From CAG-791 sp963605745 (GTDB lineage: Bacteria; Bacillota; Clostridia; Lachnospirales; Lachnospiraceae): a DNA stretch of 64,000 nt. The notes below the pieces were generated by a model. It did no database searches. It had not been told where the DNA came from and saw only the letters and a program-made list of their open reading frames with translations. Numbering within the stretch: the first letter of the stretch is position 1; every line of letters starts with the position of its first letter. Of the stretch, positions 1 through 9,718 are shown piece by piece. The translations under genes and the position numbers were made by a program. The stretch is from contig CAVCWT010000010.1 in NCBI GenBank assembly GCA_963605745.1, forward strand, positions 13,826 through 77,825. The letters are read 5' to 3'.

Positions 1-1
1 C

Positions 2-88
2 CTGGGTGATGAGTTCATGGATCTGTATGAGGATCCGGCCATTCACCGGGATGCAGGCAGCCACAGCGAGCAGAAGATTACCCGATAG
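2..88 (+). CDS. C-terminal end of an unidentified upstream gene (partial)
   Basis: An open frame enters from the left edge and stops at TAG 86-88, giving 28 residues rich in charged side chains (ends SEQKITR). The rest of the gene lies outside the window, so no family can be named. It reads in the same direction as the ABC flippase that follows after a structured repeat, so it may belong to the same surface-polysaccharide neighbourhood. This is an inference from position only. Confidence 0.45.
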   Translation: MGDEFMDLYEDPAIHRDAGSHSEQKITR

Positions 89-150
89 ATCCTTTGCAAA
101 TCGGTAAGACTCATCGGCTGTGAAACAGTTACCCATAACAGATAGGCAAC

Positions 151-303
151 TATTTAGCACCCGCATCTCGATTTTCCTACGGAAAACCTCGATGTGGATG
201 GCCAGAGGCCCTTCGGGCCTTGGCCACCTGAGGGTTTCAATCATGAATCCGTGCGCGGGGCGCCCGATTCATGTTGAAATCGTCAGGTGCTAAACAGATA
301 CAC
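151..303 (-). repeat. Multi-hairpin element, family A, copy 1 (inverted orientation)
   Basis: Read on the minus strand, this copy starts with GTTTAGCACC and ends with GGTGCTAAAT, which pair as an outer stem. Inside are three hairpins. Hairpin 1 carries the conserved GATTTCAACATGAATCGG and CGGATTCATGATTGAA arms. Hairpin 2 is TGGCCA-aggccc/gggcct-TGGCCA. Hairpin 3 has TTTTCC/GGAAAA with a two-base GG bulge. Hairpin 2 differs completely from the 37.7 kb copy but still pairs. It sits just upstream of the ABC flippase gene and could lie in its leader. Confidence 0.8.
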
Positions 304-329
304 AGAATAGAAACAACAAGGAACAATTC

Positions 330-2087
330 ATGACAAAATCGTTTAAAAAGATCAATCAGCTGCTGGATCACAGCCAGAAGGTGATGATGGTTGTTTTGCT
401 CGTCATCATGCTCATCGGAGCGGTACTGGAGGCGCTGGGCGTTACGCTGGTCATTCCGATCATGCAGGCCATTGTGAACCCGTCTGCCATTGAGGAAAAT
501 CAATACCACATGGGAGACATCTACCATATGACGGGGGCATCGTCCGTGCGGCAGTTTGCGGCACTGATGATGGTGGCGATCATTGTGGTATATGCACTTA
601 AGAACATCTATCTGTATCTGGAGCAGAAGGTGCTGCTGCGGTTTATTTACAAAAACCAGTTTGCTACCAGCAACCGCATGATGATCAACTTCATGAAGCG
701 GCCGTATGAATATTATCTCAATGCCAACACGGCAATCATTCAGCGCAACATCACGTCCGATATCAATAATGTATACGCACTGATTCTGAACATTCTGCAG
801 CTGACCTCGGAGGTAATTGTCTTTCTGATCCTGGTATGCGTTCTGCTGGCGGTGGATGCGGTGATGACTATGATCATTGCTGCTCTTCTGGTCGTTGTTT
901 TGCTGGTGATCAAGCGGTTTTTAAAGCCGGTGATGCTAAAAGCCGGCAAGGAGAATCAGGATTATTATTCCGGACTCTATCAGTGGATTTCGGAATCGGT
1001 GGATGCGGTGAAGGAGATCAAGATTGCGAGCCGCGAGAACTATTTTATCAACGGGTACTCGGAATGCGGGGATGGCTACGTAAACGCCGTGCAGAAATAC
1101 TCTCTGTTCAGCTCCACACCAAGGCTTTTGATTGAGTGGATCTTCATTGCCGGGATTGCGGTGTACATGATTGCGCAGGTGCTGGGAGGACCGGAGGATC
1201 TGACGGCCCTTGTTCCGCAGCTGACGGCCTTTGCACTGGCGGCGGCAAGACTCCTGCCCTCGGCAAACCGTATGAATACGTACATGAACAACATCTCCTA
1301 TTTCCAGCCGTTTCTGGACAATGTCAGTGAGAATCTGCAGGAGGAGATTCATGATAAGGCGATTTCGTACCGCGTAGAGGATTATGATCCGAGCGAAACG
1401 GCAGAAAAGCTCCCGGTGCACGAGACCATTCAGCTAAAGGATATTGTGTATCACTACCCGAATTCGGAGGCGAATATTTTTGATCATGCAGAGGTTACCT
1501 TCCCGGTGGGCAAATCCATCGGTATTGTCGGGGCCTCCGGCGGCGGCAAGACGACACTGATCGACATCATGCTGGGACTGCTGCGGCCGGCTTCGGGGGA
1601 GGTTCTGGCAGACGGCGTGGATGTGCAGACGAATTATCGCGGGTGGCTTCGCAATATCGGCTACATTCCGCAGCAGATCTATATGCTGGACACCACGATT
1701 CGTAAGAATGTCGCCTTCGGCGTTCCGGATAAGGATATTGATGATGAAAAGGTCTGGGCTGCACTAAAGGAGGCACAGCTGGACGAGCATGTTCGGTCCC
1801 TTCCGGATGGATTGGATACGGAGATCGGCCAGCACGGCATTCGTTTCTCCGGAGGACAAAGGCAGCGAATCGGTATTGCAAGGGCTTTATTCGAGGATCC
1901 CGAGGTGCTGGTACTGGATGAGGCAACTTCGGCACTGGATAATGAAACGGAAGCGGCGATTATGGACAGCGTCAATCGTCTGCATGGACGCAAGACCTTG
2001 ATCATCATTGCCCACAGACTGGAGACCATTGAGAAGTGCGACATGGTCTACCGCGTGGAAAACCAGGGCGTTGTTCGTGAACGTTAA
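330..2087 (+). CDS. ABC transporter, PglK/MsbA-like polysaccharide or lipid-linked glycan flippase
   Basis: This 585-residue half-transporter has a membrane domain (about residues 15-320, six predicted helices) followed by an ATPase domain. Walker A GASGGGKT starts at residue 401, the signature FSGGQ at 506, and Walker B ends in D530-E531, followed by an H-loop in IIAHR. All catalytic residues are present, so a homodimer is expected to hydrolyse ATP. The family exports lipid-linked oligosaccharides or lipids across the inner membrane. Its ATPase domain closely resembles that of the minus-strand transporter at 11.8-13.6 kb (both read ALKEAQLDE or VLKEAQLDE, then RSLP-GLDT), so the two are paralogues flanking a glycan gene set. 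The start ATG has an AAGGAA box. The substrate is not readable from sequence. Confidence 0.85.
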   Translation: MTKSFKKINQLLDHSQKVMMVVLLVIMLIGAVLEALGVTLVIPIMQAIVNPSAIEENQYHMGDIYHMTGASSVRQFAALMMVAIIVVYALKNIYLYLEQKVLLRFIYKNQFATSNRMMINFMKRPYEYYLNANTAIIQRNITSDINNVYALILNILQLTSEVIVFLILVCVLLAVDAVMTMIIAALLVVVLLVIKRFLKPVMLKAGKENQDYYSGLYQWISESVDAVKEIKIASRENYFINGYSECGDGYVNAVQKYSLFSSTPRLLIEWIFIAGIAVYMIAQVLGGPEDLTALVPQLTAFALAAARLLPSANRMNTYMNNISYFQPFLDNVSENLQEEIHDKAISYRVEDYDPSETAEKLPVHETIQLKDIVYHYPNSEANIFDHAEVTFPVGKSIGIVGASGGGKTTLIDIMLGLLRPASGEVLADGVDVQTNYRGWLRNIGYIPQQIYMLDTTIRKNVAFGVPDKDIDDEKVWAALKEAQLDEHVRSLPDGLDTEIGQHGIRFSGGQRQRIGIARALFEDPEVLVLDEATSALDNETEAAIMDSVNRLHGRKTLIIIAHRLETIEKCDMVYRVENQGVVRER

Positions 2088-2132
2088 TTTTGAAAATGGC
2101 CGCGGCTGTTTAGAAGGAAAGGAGCTGGCAGC

Positions 2133-2777
2133 GTGAATCGTATTTTTGTTGACCTGGAGATGCATCCTGTGTCAAATGACTTTCCCAAACAAAAAGAGCT
2201 CTTCCGTTTCGAAACGATGGAAATCGGAGCCGTGATGCTGAATGATGCGTATGAAGAGACCGCTTCGTTCTGCGAATATGTTCATCCGATGTTCAGCAGT
2301 GAGGTGCAAAAGCGTTACACAGATTTGACGGGGATTACAACAGAGATGCTGGCAGATGCGGACACCTTCCCCGGAGTGCTGAACCGCTTTGTAAAGTGGT
2401 GCGGCGAAGAGTATATCATCTACTCCTGGAGCAAAACAGACCTGTCGCAGATCAAGGGTGAGTGCCGGCAAAAGGAACTGCCAATCACAGAGGAGCTCTC
2501 CTATATGTTCCGGAACTGGAAGGATTTTCAGAAGGAATTCAGTCGCCTCATCGGCTTTCACCGGGCGGTGAATCTGCAGGATGCGGTGAGCCTCGGGGGG
2601 CTGGATTTTGACGGAAGAGCCCATGACGGATTGGTGGATGCACGCAACACAGCGAATCTGTTCCGGCAGACCAGAGACGAGAAGATGTTCCGAAAGCTCA
2701 AGAGTCTCATCAGTGAAAAGGATGAGCCGCTGACCTTTACAATGGGAGATGTGTTCAACTTTAAGCTGCCTCAGTAA
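2133..2777 (+). CDS. DEDDh-family 3'-5' exonuclease (EXOIII domain)
   Basis: The 214-residue protein opens with IFVDLEM, giving the first two acidic ligands (D7, E9). It continues with ETMEIGAVM, a central SWSKTDLSQI segment and a C-terminal HDGLVDARNTA with the H-x4-D end of the DEDDh site. This pattern fits the KapD/ERI-1-like exonuclease group, which trims RNA or DNA 3' ends with two metal ions. The GTG start at 2133 is chosen because AAAGGAG lies eight bases upstream. It follows the ABC gene by 45 bases and may be co-transcribed, though no functional link is obvious. The true substrate is unknown. Confidence 0.75.
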   Translation: MNRIFVDLEMHPVSNDFPKQKELFRFETMEIGAVMLNDAYEETASFCEYVHPMFSSEVQKRYTDLTGITTEMLADADTFPGVLNRFVKWCGEEYIIYSWSKTDLSQIKGECRQKELPITEELSYMFRNWKDFQKEFSRLIGFHRAVNLQDAVSLGGLDFDGRAHDGLVDARNTANLFRQTRDEKMFRKLKSLISEKDEPLTFTMGDVFNFKLPQ

Positions 2778-2893
2778 AAATGCGGCCCGGCAGCAGATTT
2801 CTTTGATGGAAGATGTTGGGAATGTAGCGAACCGGTGTGAATTGATCAAAGAGAATGGGGTGTCGCATCGCAGACGACCGAAAGGAGAGTAGG

Positions 2894-4459
2894 ATGAAAT
2901 TCAGAATGATTGCAGTATTGCTTGCTGGGAGTGTTCTGCTGGGCGGATGCGGCGCAGGAAGCAGCACCGCAAAGTCGTCCGATACAGGAAATGACGGTGC
3001 GCAGCAGGAAGAGAACGCAGATGCAGGGGATGACGCAGAAGCTACAAAAAAAGAGGCCGCTTCGGTTAAGACTGTTTCGCTCGATCCGAGCAACCCGGTT
3101 TCTCTGACCATATGGGATTATTACAATGGTGCGCAGCAGGCGACCTTTGATGAGATGGTAGAGGAATTCAACAACACCGTCGGCAACGAGGAGGGCATCT
3201 ACGTTGAGGCATATACGCAGGGCTCGGTTTCGGATCTGGAGGCGGCGGTGACGTCGGCTATGAAGGAAGAGGTCGGTGCAGAAAAGCTCCCGGATATCTT
3301 TTCTGCCTATGCCGATACGGCCTATGCAGCACTGCAAAATGACAAGCTGGTAAATTTAAGAGAATATTTTACGGAGGATGAGCTCTCCCAATATGTGGAC
3401 AATTATCTTGCGGAAGGAGATCTGACAGGAAACGGAGGTCTCTACCTTTTGCCGATTGCCAAATCCACCGAGGTTACTATGGTGAACCTGACGGACTGGG
3501 GGCCCTTTGCGCAGGAAACAGGTGCACAGCTGGAGGAGCTGGAGACGATCGAGGGCATCACAAAGGTTGCAGAGGAATACTACAACTGGACGGATGCAAA
3601 GACACCGGATGTGGATGGAGACGGAAAGGCTTTCTACGGAAGAGATTCGATGTCCAACTACTTTGTCATCGGAATGAGGCAGATGGGAATCGAAATCTTT
3701 GAGGCAGAGGACGGCGTAGTGACCCTGCACACGGACAAGGAAGCCATCCGCCGTTTGTGGGACAATTACTACGTTCCCTATGTAAAGGGTTACTTTGGAG
3801 CCTATGGAAAATTCCGTTCCGATGATACCAAGACCGGCGAGATCCTGGCCTACACAGGATCGATTGCCTCTTCGGCCTATTTTCCGGCCAATGTAGAAAC
3901 CGATGACGGAACCTACGCCATTGAATGCGGTGTTGTCGCAGCTCCTGTCATGGAGGGCGGCGAGAATGTTCGTGTTCAGCAAGGGGCCGGAATGGCCGTG
4001 GTGAAATCCGATGAGCAGCATGAATATGCAGCCTGCCGGTTCCTGGCCTGGTTTACACAAAAAGAGAACAACCTGCAGTTCGCCTGCAGTGCTTCCTACC
4101 TGCCGGTTCGAAAGGACTCCAACGATATGGAAGCGGTAAAGGCAGCAGTTTCAGAAGGCGGCGTACAGCTGGATGGCAAAACCTATGACTGCTTTGAGAC
4201 CGTCATGGAGAGCTTTGAGCAAACGGAGTTCTATACAACAAAGTGCTTTGAAAACGGATACAACACGCGCAAGATTCTGGACTACAATCTGTCGGATCAG
4301 GCGACGGCGGACAGAGAAGCGGTGGAGCAGCAGATGGCAGAGGGCGTTTCCTATGAGGATGCGGTGGCACCGTATCTGACCGATGAAACCTTTGAAAGCT
4401 GGTATGAACAGTTCTGCCAGGCACTGGAGGATACCGCCTTGGCGGGTGAAAAGGGCTGA
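2894..4459 (+). CDS. Extracellular solute-binding lipoprotein (family 1-like)
   Basis: The start at 2894 follows GAAAGGAG and gives a short signal peptide ending in the lipobox LLGGC, so the mature protein is lipid-anchored on the outer membrane face. A charged, low-complexity linker follows the cysteine. From about residue 65 the sequence (LTIWDYYNGAQQATFDEMVEEF) matches ABC-type carbohydrate-binding proteins. Total length is 521 residues, somewhat longer than usual. No permease genes are adjacent. Instead the next gene, 115 bases downstream, is a hybrid sensor kinase with a large extracellular domain. The pair may form a ligand sensor rather than a transporter. That role is inferred from context. 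Confidence 0.82.
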   Translation: MKFRMIAVLLAGSVLLGGCGAGSSTAKSSDTGNDGAQQEENADAGDDAEATKKEAASVKTVSLDPSNPVSLTIWDYYNGAQQATFDEMVEEFNNTVGNEEGIYVEAYTQGSVSDLEAAVTSAMKEEVGAEKLPDIFSAYADTAYAALQNDKLVNLREYFTEDELSQYVDNYLAEGDLTGNGGLYLLPIAKSTEVTMVNLTDWGPFAQETGAQLEELETIEGITKVAEEYYNWTDAKTPDVDGDGKAFYGRDSMSNYFVIGMRQMGIEIFEAEDGVVTLHTDKEAIRRLWDNYYVPYVKGYFGAYGKFRSDDTKTGEILAYTGSIASSAYFPANVETDDGTYAIECGVVAAPVMEGGENVRVQQGAGMAVVKSDEQHEYAACRFLAWFTQKENNLQFACSASYLPVRKDSNDMEAVKAAVSEGGVQLDGKTYDCFETVMESFEQTEFYTTKCFENGYNTRKILDYNLSDQATADREAVEQQMAEGVSYEDAVAPYLTDETFESWYEQFCQALEDTALAGEKG

Positions 4460-4465
4460 TAATAT

Positions 4466-4514
4466 ATACCTGTTTAGGATCCGGCGATTTCAACATGAAT
4501 CGGGTGCCGGATGG
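4466..4514 (+). repeat. Family A element, deletion derivative
   Basis: This short stretch contains CCTGTTTAG and GATTTCAACATGAATCGG, identical to the left end of family A hairpin 1, but nothing of hairpins 2 and 3. The remnant is flanked by ATCCGGC and GCCGGAT, which pair and make a self-contained stem-loop. It lies in the spacer between the lipoprotein and sensor kinase genes. Confidence 0.7.
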
Positions 4515-4574
4515 CTACGATGATATTTTCTCCTCGCAGAAAAAAACGGTCTGCAAAGCGGAAGGGAGGACGGG

Positions 4575-7500
4575 GTGAGCCAATCGGACCATCATCAATT
4601 CAGAAAAACATGGCATCTTTTGTCCATTATCCTGATTCCTGTTCTGTGCATGGCGCTTATGCAGGGATTTCTGCCGTATCTGGTTCTGCGTGCGAGCGGA
4701 GTGCAGGAGAGCCTGACACAAAATGAGCTTACCACGGATCTTCATGTTGTTGAAAACCTGGCATCTGAGCTGGAAACAAACATGAATGAGAAATGGAGAG
4801 CTGTCGGGAAATGCAGCCAGACGCTGGATGAGGAGCTTGCACTGATTCTGGAGGAAAGTGGCCTGTCTGTGGATGAGTTCCTGCAGGATGATGCTGCACA
4901 GCAGGAGTATCTGGGTCTTGTATTTGATGTCCTTTTGGACAGCATGCATTCTTCATCAACGACAGGAGTCTTCCTTGTGTTGGCAAATGACCGGCCGGTG
5001 GATCAGGAAGGCTCGTATCATGGATTTTTTGTCCGGGATACGGATCCGGAGAATATTGCCGGCATGTCAGACCTTTTGATGGAAAAGGGACCAAAGAAGC
5101 TGTCGCAGACGCATTCCATTTCTCTGGACAGTGCATGGTCAACGGACTTTTTACTGATGGGAAACGGAACGCGGGCCTCTGATGCGTTCTATTATGAGCC
5201 GTACCTGGCAGCCGTAGAGCATCCGGACAGTGATATGCAGGATCTGGGCTATTGGTCAGAGCCGTTCATCCTGCAGGATGACAGCATGGATAACCACAAA
5301 ATGATCACCTACTCTGTCCCGCTGCAGTATAACGGGACCGTATACGGTGTCGCGGGAGCAGAGATTTCCATCAGATATCTGCAGGGACTGATGAATGTGC
5401 GTGAGCTGGACAACTCCCTGAATGCCGGTTATGCGGCGCTGATGGATCGGGAGGATGGGACGTATCAGTATCTTTTCGGCAAAGGAATGCTGTATGATGC
5501 GGCAATCCGGGGAAATGAAAGCCTGTCACTGCAAAAAGAGAATCCGCAGAATGCGGACCTGATGCTGGTGCAGGATGCTGCGATTGGCAATCAGAAGATT
5601 TATGCCGTTTGTTCTCCGATGACCATTTATGGAAATAACGTCCCCTATGACAATACGAAATGGGTGATCACCGGCTTTATCACAGAGAAATCCTTGTACG
5701 GTCTGGGAGAGAGCCTGCAGCAGCGAATGCTGATCGCAGCGCTTGTTGCGACGCTTGCCATGGCAGTGGTGGTGTTCCTGGTTGTCTACCGGGTGACAAG
5801 GCCGGTAGGGATGCTGGTCAGAAAGGTTCAGGAAGGAATTGCAGGGCTCTATTCCTACAAAAGATCCTACATTCAGGAAATTGATGAGCTGCACGATGTG
5901 ATTGTGGAGCTGACGGAAGCGGAGGAAGCGACAGGAAAACAGCTGCGCGAGGAAAAGGATCGCTATCGGATTGCCGTGGAATCCTCGAAGGATGTGTTCT
6001 TTACCGTTTATCTGCGAGAGGGACGCCTGCAGGTATTCAATGCCGGAGAGCTGGATGGCTACTGGAAGCTGACGGACTTTATGGGTTCCTTCCGGCAGCT
6101 GAATCTGCTGAATTCGGAGGATCTGACACTTGTGGAGGCCGCGATGCACGGAGCGGATGCGGAGATGGATGTGGAATTTCGCTTGCGCAGATCGCAGCAA
6201 AAGCCTTACCGCTGGATGCGTCTGACCGGACGCCGCTTTACCGACGAAAAGGGAAATGCGGATCGTATCGTTGGCTGTCTTCAGGATATTGATGAGAAAA
6301 AGCAGCTCGAGCTGGCCCAGAAAAAGAAGGAACAGCTGGATCCTGTCACCTCCTTCTATCGCCTGGAATATGGCCTTCGCATGATTCGAATCCAGAGACT
6401 TTTGTGGGAGAATGCGGGCGGAGCCCATGCAGAGGAGGCTGTAACCGGAGTGTTTGCGCTGGGTGGTTCCGATCAGATCCGAGAGATCAGTGAAAAATAC
6501 GGTCTGATCTTTTCAGAACTCCTTCTGGAGCAGATAGGCCATCTGACCTGGAAGTATCTGCAGGAGAGCGGTTTTCAAAAGGACACACCAATGGGTGCGA
6601 TTCCGATTCGACTTGGCATAGACCGGTTCGCACTGTGGCTCCCTGGCTGCAGTAAGGAAAAGGCACAGATCCTCATCCGAACAATGAACCGGGAGACGGC
6701 GGAGCTATTTGATGACAGCTATCTGAATCTTCAGGTGCGCATGGGAGTGGTGCTCGTGCATAAGGAGCCTATGCAGCAGCTCCTGGAATGGGCGGAATGT
6801 GCCTATGAGGCGACCTGCAGAAACGGCGCGGATGTTCTGTGCTATGACGATCTGACAGCGGATGAGAAAAAGGGCACTTATAAGACAGAATGGATACAAG
6901 CGGAGAATTTCAGCAGAATTCAGGGGATGAGTCTGCCGTCCATAGCGATGAATCTGTTCGACCACAGCGGAGATATTCATGTCATATTGGATCTGCTCTG
7001 CCTGAAGCTGACAGAATATTATCCTCTGACGAATCTGACAATCACAAGATTTGACCGGGAAACTCTGTCCAGCAGCGCAGAATATCGATGGAAAAAAACG
7101 ACCGACCCGATTCCCGGCCTTGTCCGCGGAGAGGAAAATGACTACCAGCAGTTCATGAATTCGCAGAGACTGCAAAAGCTTCTGGAGGAGGAAGAATCGG
7201 ATGCAAGGAATCCGTTCCTGAAGGATTTTCTGACACAAAAGCCCGGAGAACGAGATCTTCTCTATCATATGGAGGATGCAGGGCAGTACGTCGGAACCAT
7301 CTTCTATGCAGGAGAAGAGATCTGTGAAGAGCAAAAAGCCGAGGGAGATAAGGTGATGGAAGAGATCAGTACAATCTTCCAGAACCGCTTTAATCTGATG
7401 AGGCACGATCAGTCGGCGCAGGCAAAGTCAGACTTCCTTGCCAGAATGTCTCATGAGATTCGAACACCGATGAACGGGATCATCGGAATGACGGCGATCG

Positions 7501-8543
7501 CTCTGCAAGAGGAACAGACCGAAGAACGGCGCATCGACTGCCTGCACAAAATCGACAGCTCCTCCCGATATCTTCTGGGAATCCTGAATGACATTCTCGA
7601 CATGTCCAAGATTGAAAGCGGCAAGATGCAACTGTGTGCTGCGCCGTGTAACCTGCAAAAGATGCTGCATAACCTCGAGCCAATGATTGAAGGACGCCTT
7701 GCGGAGCGCAAGCTCCATTACACGGCGGATCTGCAGCTGCAGCATGAATGGTTTTTGTGCGATGAGCTGCGGGTGAATCAGGTGCTCATGAACCTTCTGG
7801 GCAATGCTCTGAAGTTCACCAGGGAGGGCGGAGAGATCCTTTTAACGGTTCATGAAACGGTTCGTTGGGACGGCGTCTCCTGTGTCTATATGGGTGTTCG
7901 GGATAACGGCATTGGCATTGCAAAGGATCAGCAGCAGCGTATTTTCCAGAGCTTTGTGCAGGCCGGCAATTCAGAGCAGACGAGAAGGCAGGGAACCGGG
8001 CTGGGACTTGCCATCAGCAGTCGTCTGGTCCAGATGATGGGTTCCTCCATTGATGTGGAAAGCGAAGAGGGAAAAGGAAGCCTGTTCTCCTTTACCCTTC
8101 AGCTAACCTCCGTGCAGCCTCCGGAGACAAAGGAGACTGTCACGGCACGGGAAACCGATCGCCTGAAGGGAAAGCGTATCCTGGTTGCAGAGGACAATGA
8201 ACTCAACATGGAGATCATCGAGACGGTCCTTAAGGAGTACGGCATTGTCGTAGACCGGGCCTGGAACGGACAGGAGGCGCTTAAGAAGGCAGCACAGAGC
8301 AAGGACAGAGAATATGACCTGATCATGCTGGACATCATGATGCCGGTCATGGACGGCTTGGAGGCCGCAAGGGAAATCCGCAGGCTGGACCGAAAGGATA
8401 TGAAAGAGATTCCGATCGTTGCCATGAGTGCCAATGCCTTTGAAGAGGATGTGCAGCGCTCGCTGGCAAATGGCATGAATGCGCATTTATCCAAGCCAAT
8501 TAATATAGACAAGCTCGAGGAAACTCTCCTTACGATGCTCTGA
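4575..8543 (+). CDS. Large hybrid sensor histidine kinase with degenerate GGDEF
   Basis: This 1,322-residue inner-membrane sensor starts at GTG 4575 behind GGGAGG. In order it shows a first membrane helix (about 12-38), an extracellular Cache-like sensor (40-380), a second helix (384-405), a HAMP-like linker, a PAS-type segment (about 460-580), and a GGDEF-like domain whose signature reads GIDRF at 681-685, so cyclase activity is unlikely. A GAF-like stretch follows, then HisKA with phospho-acceptor H960 in MSHEIRTPMNG, an HATPase with N, G1 and G2 boxes (GTGLGL), and a receiver with D1253 in MLDIMMPVMDG. No separate response regulator is adjacent, so output may run through another phosphorelay partner. 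It follows a binding lipoprotein that could present the ligand. Confidence 0.88.
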   Translation: MSQSDHHQFRKTWHLLSIILIPVLCMALMQGFLPYLVLRASGVQESLTQNELTTDLHVVENLASELETNMNEKWRAVGKCSQTLDEELALILEESGLSVDEFLQDDAAQQEYLGLVFDVLLDSMHSSSTTGVFLVLANDRPVDQEGSYHGFFVRDTDPENIAGMSDLLMEKGPKKLSQTHSISLDSAWSTDFLLMGNGTRASDAFYYEPYLAAVEHPDSDMQDLGYWSEPFILQDDSMDNHKMITYSVPLQYNGTVYGVAGAEISIRYLQGLMNVRELDNSLNAGYAALMDREDGTYQYLFGKGMLYDAAIRGNESLSLQKENPQNADLMLVQDAAIGNQKIYAVCSPMTIYGNNVPYDNTKWVITGFITEKSLYGLGESLQQRMLIAALVATLAMAVVVFLVVYRVTRPVGMLVRKVQEGIAGLYSYKRSYIQEIDELHDVIVELTEAEEATGKQLREEKDRYRIAVESSKDVFFTVYLREGRLQVFNAGELDGYWKLTDFMGSFRQLNLLNSEDLTLVEAAMHGADAEMDVEFRLRRSQQKPYRWMRLTGRRFTDEKGNADRIVGCLQDIDEKKQLELAQKKKEQLDPVTSFYRLEYGLRMIRIQRLLWENAGGAHAEEAVTGVFALGGSDQIREISEKYGLIFSELLLEQIGHLTWKYLQESGFQKDTPMGAIPIRLGIDRFALWLPGCSKEKAQILIRTMNRETAELFDDSYLNLQVRMGVVLVHKEPMQQLLEWAECAYEATCRNGADVLCYDDLTADEKKGTYKTEWIQAENFSRIQGMSLPSIAMNLFDHSGDIHVILDLLCLKLTEYYPLTNLTITRFDRETLSSSAEYRWKKTTDPIPGLVRGEENDYQQFMNSQRLQKLLEEEESDARNPFLKDFLTQKPGERDLLYHMEDAGQYVGTIFYAGEEICEEQKAEGDKVMEEISTIFQNRFNLMRHDQSAQAKSDFLARMSHEIRTPMNGIIGMTAIALQEEQTEERRIDCLHKIDSSSRYLLGILNDILDMSKIESGKMQLCAAPCNLQKMLHNLEPMIEGRLAERKLHYTADLQLQHEWFLCDELRVNQVLMNLLGNALKFTREGGEILLTVHETVRWDGVSCVYMGVRDNGIGIAKDQQQRIFQSFVQAGNSEQTRRQGTGLGLAISSRLVQMMGSSIDVESEEGKGSLFSFTLQLTSVQPPETKETVTARETDRLKGKRILVAEDNELNMEIIETVLKEYGIVVDRAWNGQEALKKAAQSKDREYDLIMLDIMMPVMDGLEAAREIRRLDRKDMKEIPIVAMSANAFEEDVQRSLANGMNAHLSKPINIDKLEETLLTML

Positions 8544-8645
8544 AAGGAATATCATATCGAAAAGTAACGATTCAGAGCCCATTCGTCAGATGGAATCATT
8601 GATGTAAATTTGCCGGACTTTGAATGTTACCTCGAGAAAAAGGAA

Positions 8646-8679
8646 AAAGGAGCCGCAGGCACGTGCCTGCGGCTCCTTT
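8646..8679. terminator. Bidirectional terminator, perfect 34-base palindrome
   Basis: AAAGGAGCCGCAGGCACG is followed directly by its exact reverse complement. An A-rich run precedes it and CTTTG follows, so it can act on both strands. It separates the plus-strand kinase gene from the convergent minus-strand glycan genes. Confidence 0.85.
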
Positions 8680-8696
8680 GCTGTACCAGGATAGGA

Positions 8697-9707
8697 TCAG
8701 GAATGTTGCAAGGTTCTTAGAATCTTGCGGACGGCCTTCCTGCAAAAACGCCCCACCGTCAGATCAAAGCGATGCGTAAAACGCGTCCACCCGGTGATCG
8801 GCGCAAGGATCAGATGCTGATACTCTGCACGGTGCTCGAGAAGGCAGGCAGGATAGCTCTCGTCAATCGGGACCTGTTCAAAATGGGCATTGCGGCCAAA
8901 GATATCCTGCCCGAGGATCAGCTTGTCCATCGTTTCGGCAATGATCTGGGCATCGTTGTATTCCTGATGGGCGGCTGCTCGTATTTTGGTTCCGATGCGA
9001 TTCATGACATTGGTTTCATGGAGCCCTCCCATATAGCCAAAATGCCATCCGCCGTCCGGAACGCGGATGCTGCGAGGATCCGTAACCGGAACGAGATCGC
9101 GCAGCCGCACAATGCCCTCTGCCGGAATATTGCGGATGCTGCAGACCTTGGTTCCTAACCATTTGCGCTCAGACTCCGGGACATCCGGGAATTCTCCTGT
9201 AATGGAATGGAGACGGACAGGGCGCTCCTCCATATTGAGAAATACATAGAAATTGCGCTGTGCAAGGTGGTATACCTTGCCGGGGTCGTAGTGCTGCAGG
9301 AGGTCCCGGAGCGTGTCCGGGTTCGGGATTTCATCCAGATCGCCAAAGAGGATAACATCGTCCTCTCTCACATCCTGCAGATGATCCATGAGGTGATTTT
9401 TCTGGTAATAGTCCCTGCGGTGCGTGATCTCCTGACCGGGAATCTCAGGTGCGTAGTGCTCTGCATTGGGATTTAGAGTCATCCCATCGTCAAGGAGCAC
9501 ATCCTCGGTCACCGGAATGTAATCGATCTTGTGAAGGTATGGCTGGAAGAGCGTTTTATTTTGCTCAAAAATGAGATCCTTTGGCTCGCCGGAAAAGGTC
9601 CGGGTCGATTCCTCGATGATAAACCGATCCACGACCGGATCGAGCACCTGCAGCCGCAGCCGCAGGATGTCCAGCTCATTAAAAAACGGAATGCAATCAA
9701 TGACCAT
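8697..9707 (-). CDS. Glycosyltransferase family 17-like protein
   Basis: The 336-residue protein begins MVIDCIPFFNELDILRLRL and contains FIIEESTRTFSGEPK and VILFGDLDEIPNPDTL, which are hallmarks of the GT17 (N-acetylglucosaminyltransferase III-like) family in bacteria. The DLDE acidic motif probably binds metal and nucleotide sugar. There is no signal peptide or membrane helix, so it should act in the cytoplasm on a lipid-linked or nucleotide-linked acceptor. It is the last gene of a minus-strand set with a DUF5672 protein (11 bases away), a fucosyltransferase-like protein and an ABC flippase, which suggests a surface glycan. The exact sugar transferred is not determined. Confidence 0.8.
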   Translation of the reverse strand: MVIDCIPFFNELDILRLRLQVLDPVVDRFIIEESTRTFSGEPKDLIFEQNKTLFQPYLHKIDYIPVTEDVLLDDGMTLNPNAEHYAPEIPGQEITHRRDYYQKNHLMDHLQDVREDDVILFGDLDEIPNPDTLRDLLQHYDPGKVYHLAQRNFYVFLNMEERPVRLHSITGEFPDVPESERKWLGTKVCSIRNIPAEGIVRLRDLVPVTDPRSIRVPDGGWHFGYMGGLHETNVMNRIGTKIRAAAHQEYNDAQIIAETMDKLILGQDIFGRNAHFEQVPIDESYPACLLEHRAEYQHLILAPITGWTRFTHRFDLTVGRFCRKAVRKILRTLQHS

Positions 9708-9718
9708 GTCTTGTTACC

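Noticed and set aside
240..527. Minus-strand open frame overlapping the start of the first ABC gene
   Set aside because: It runs over the family A element and the antisense of the transporter, with no start signal.
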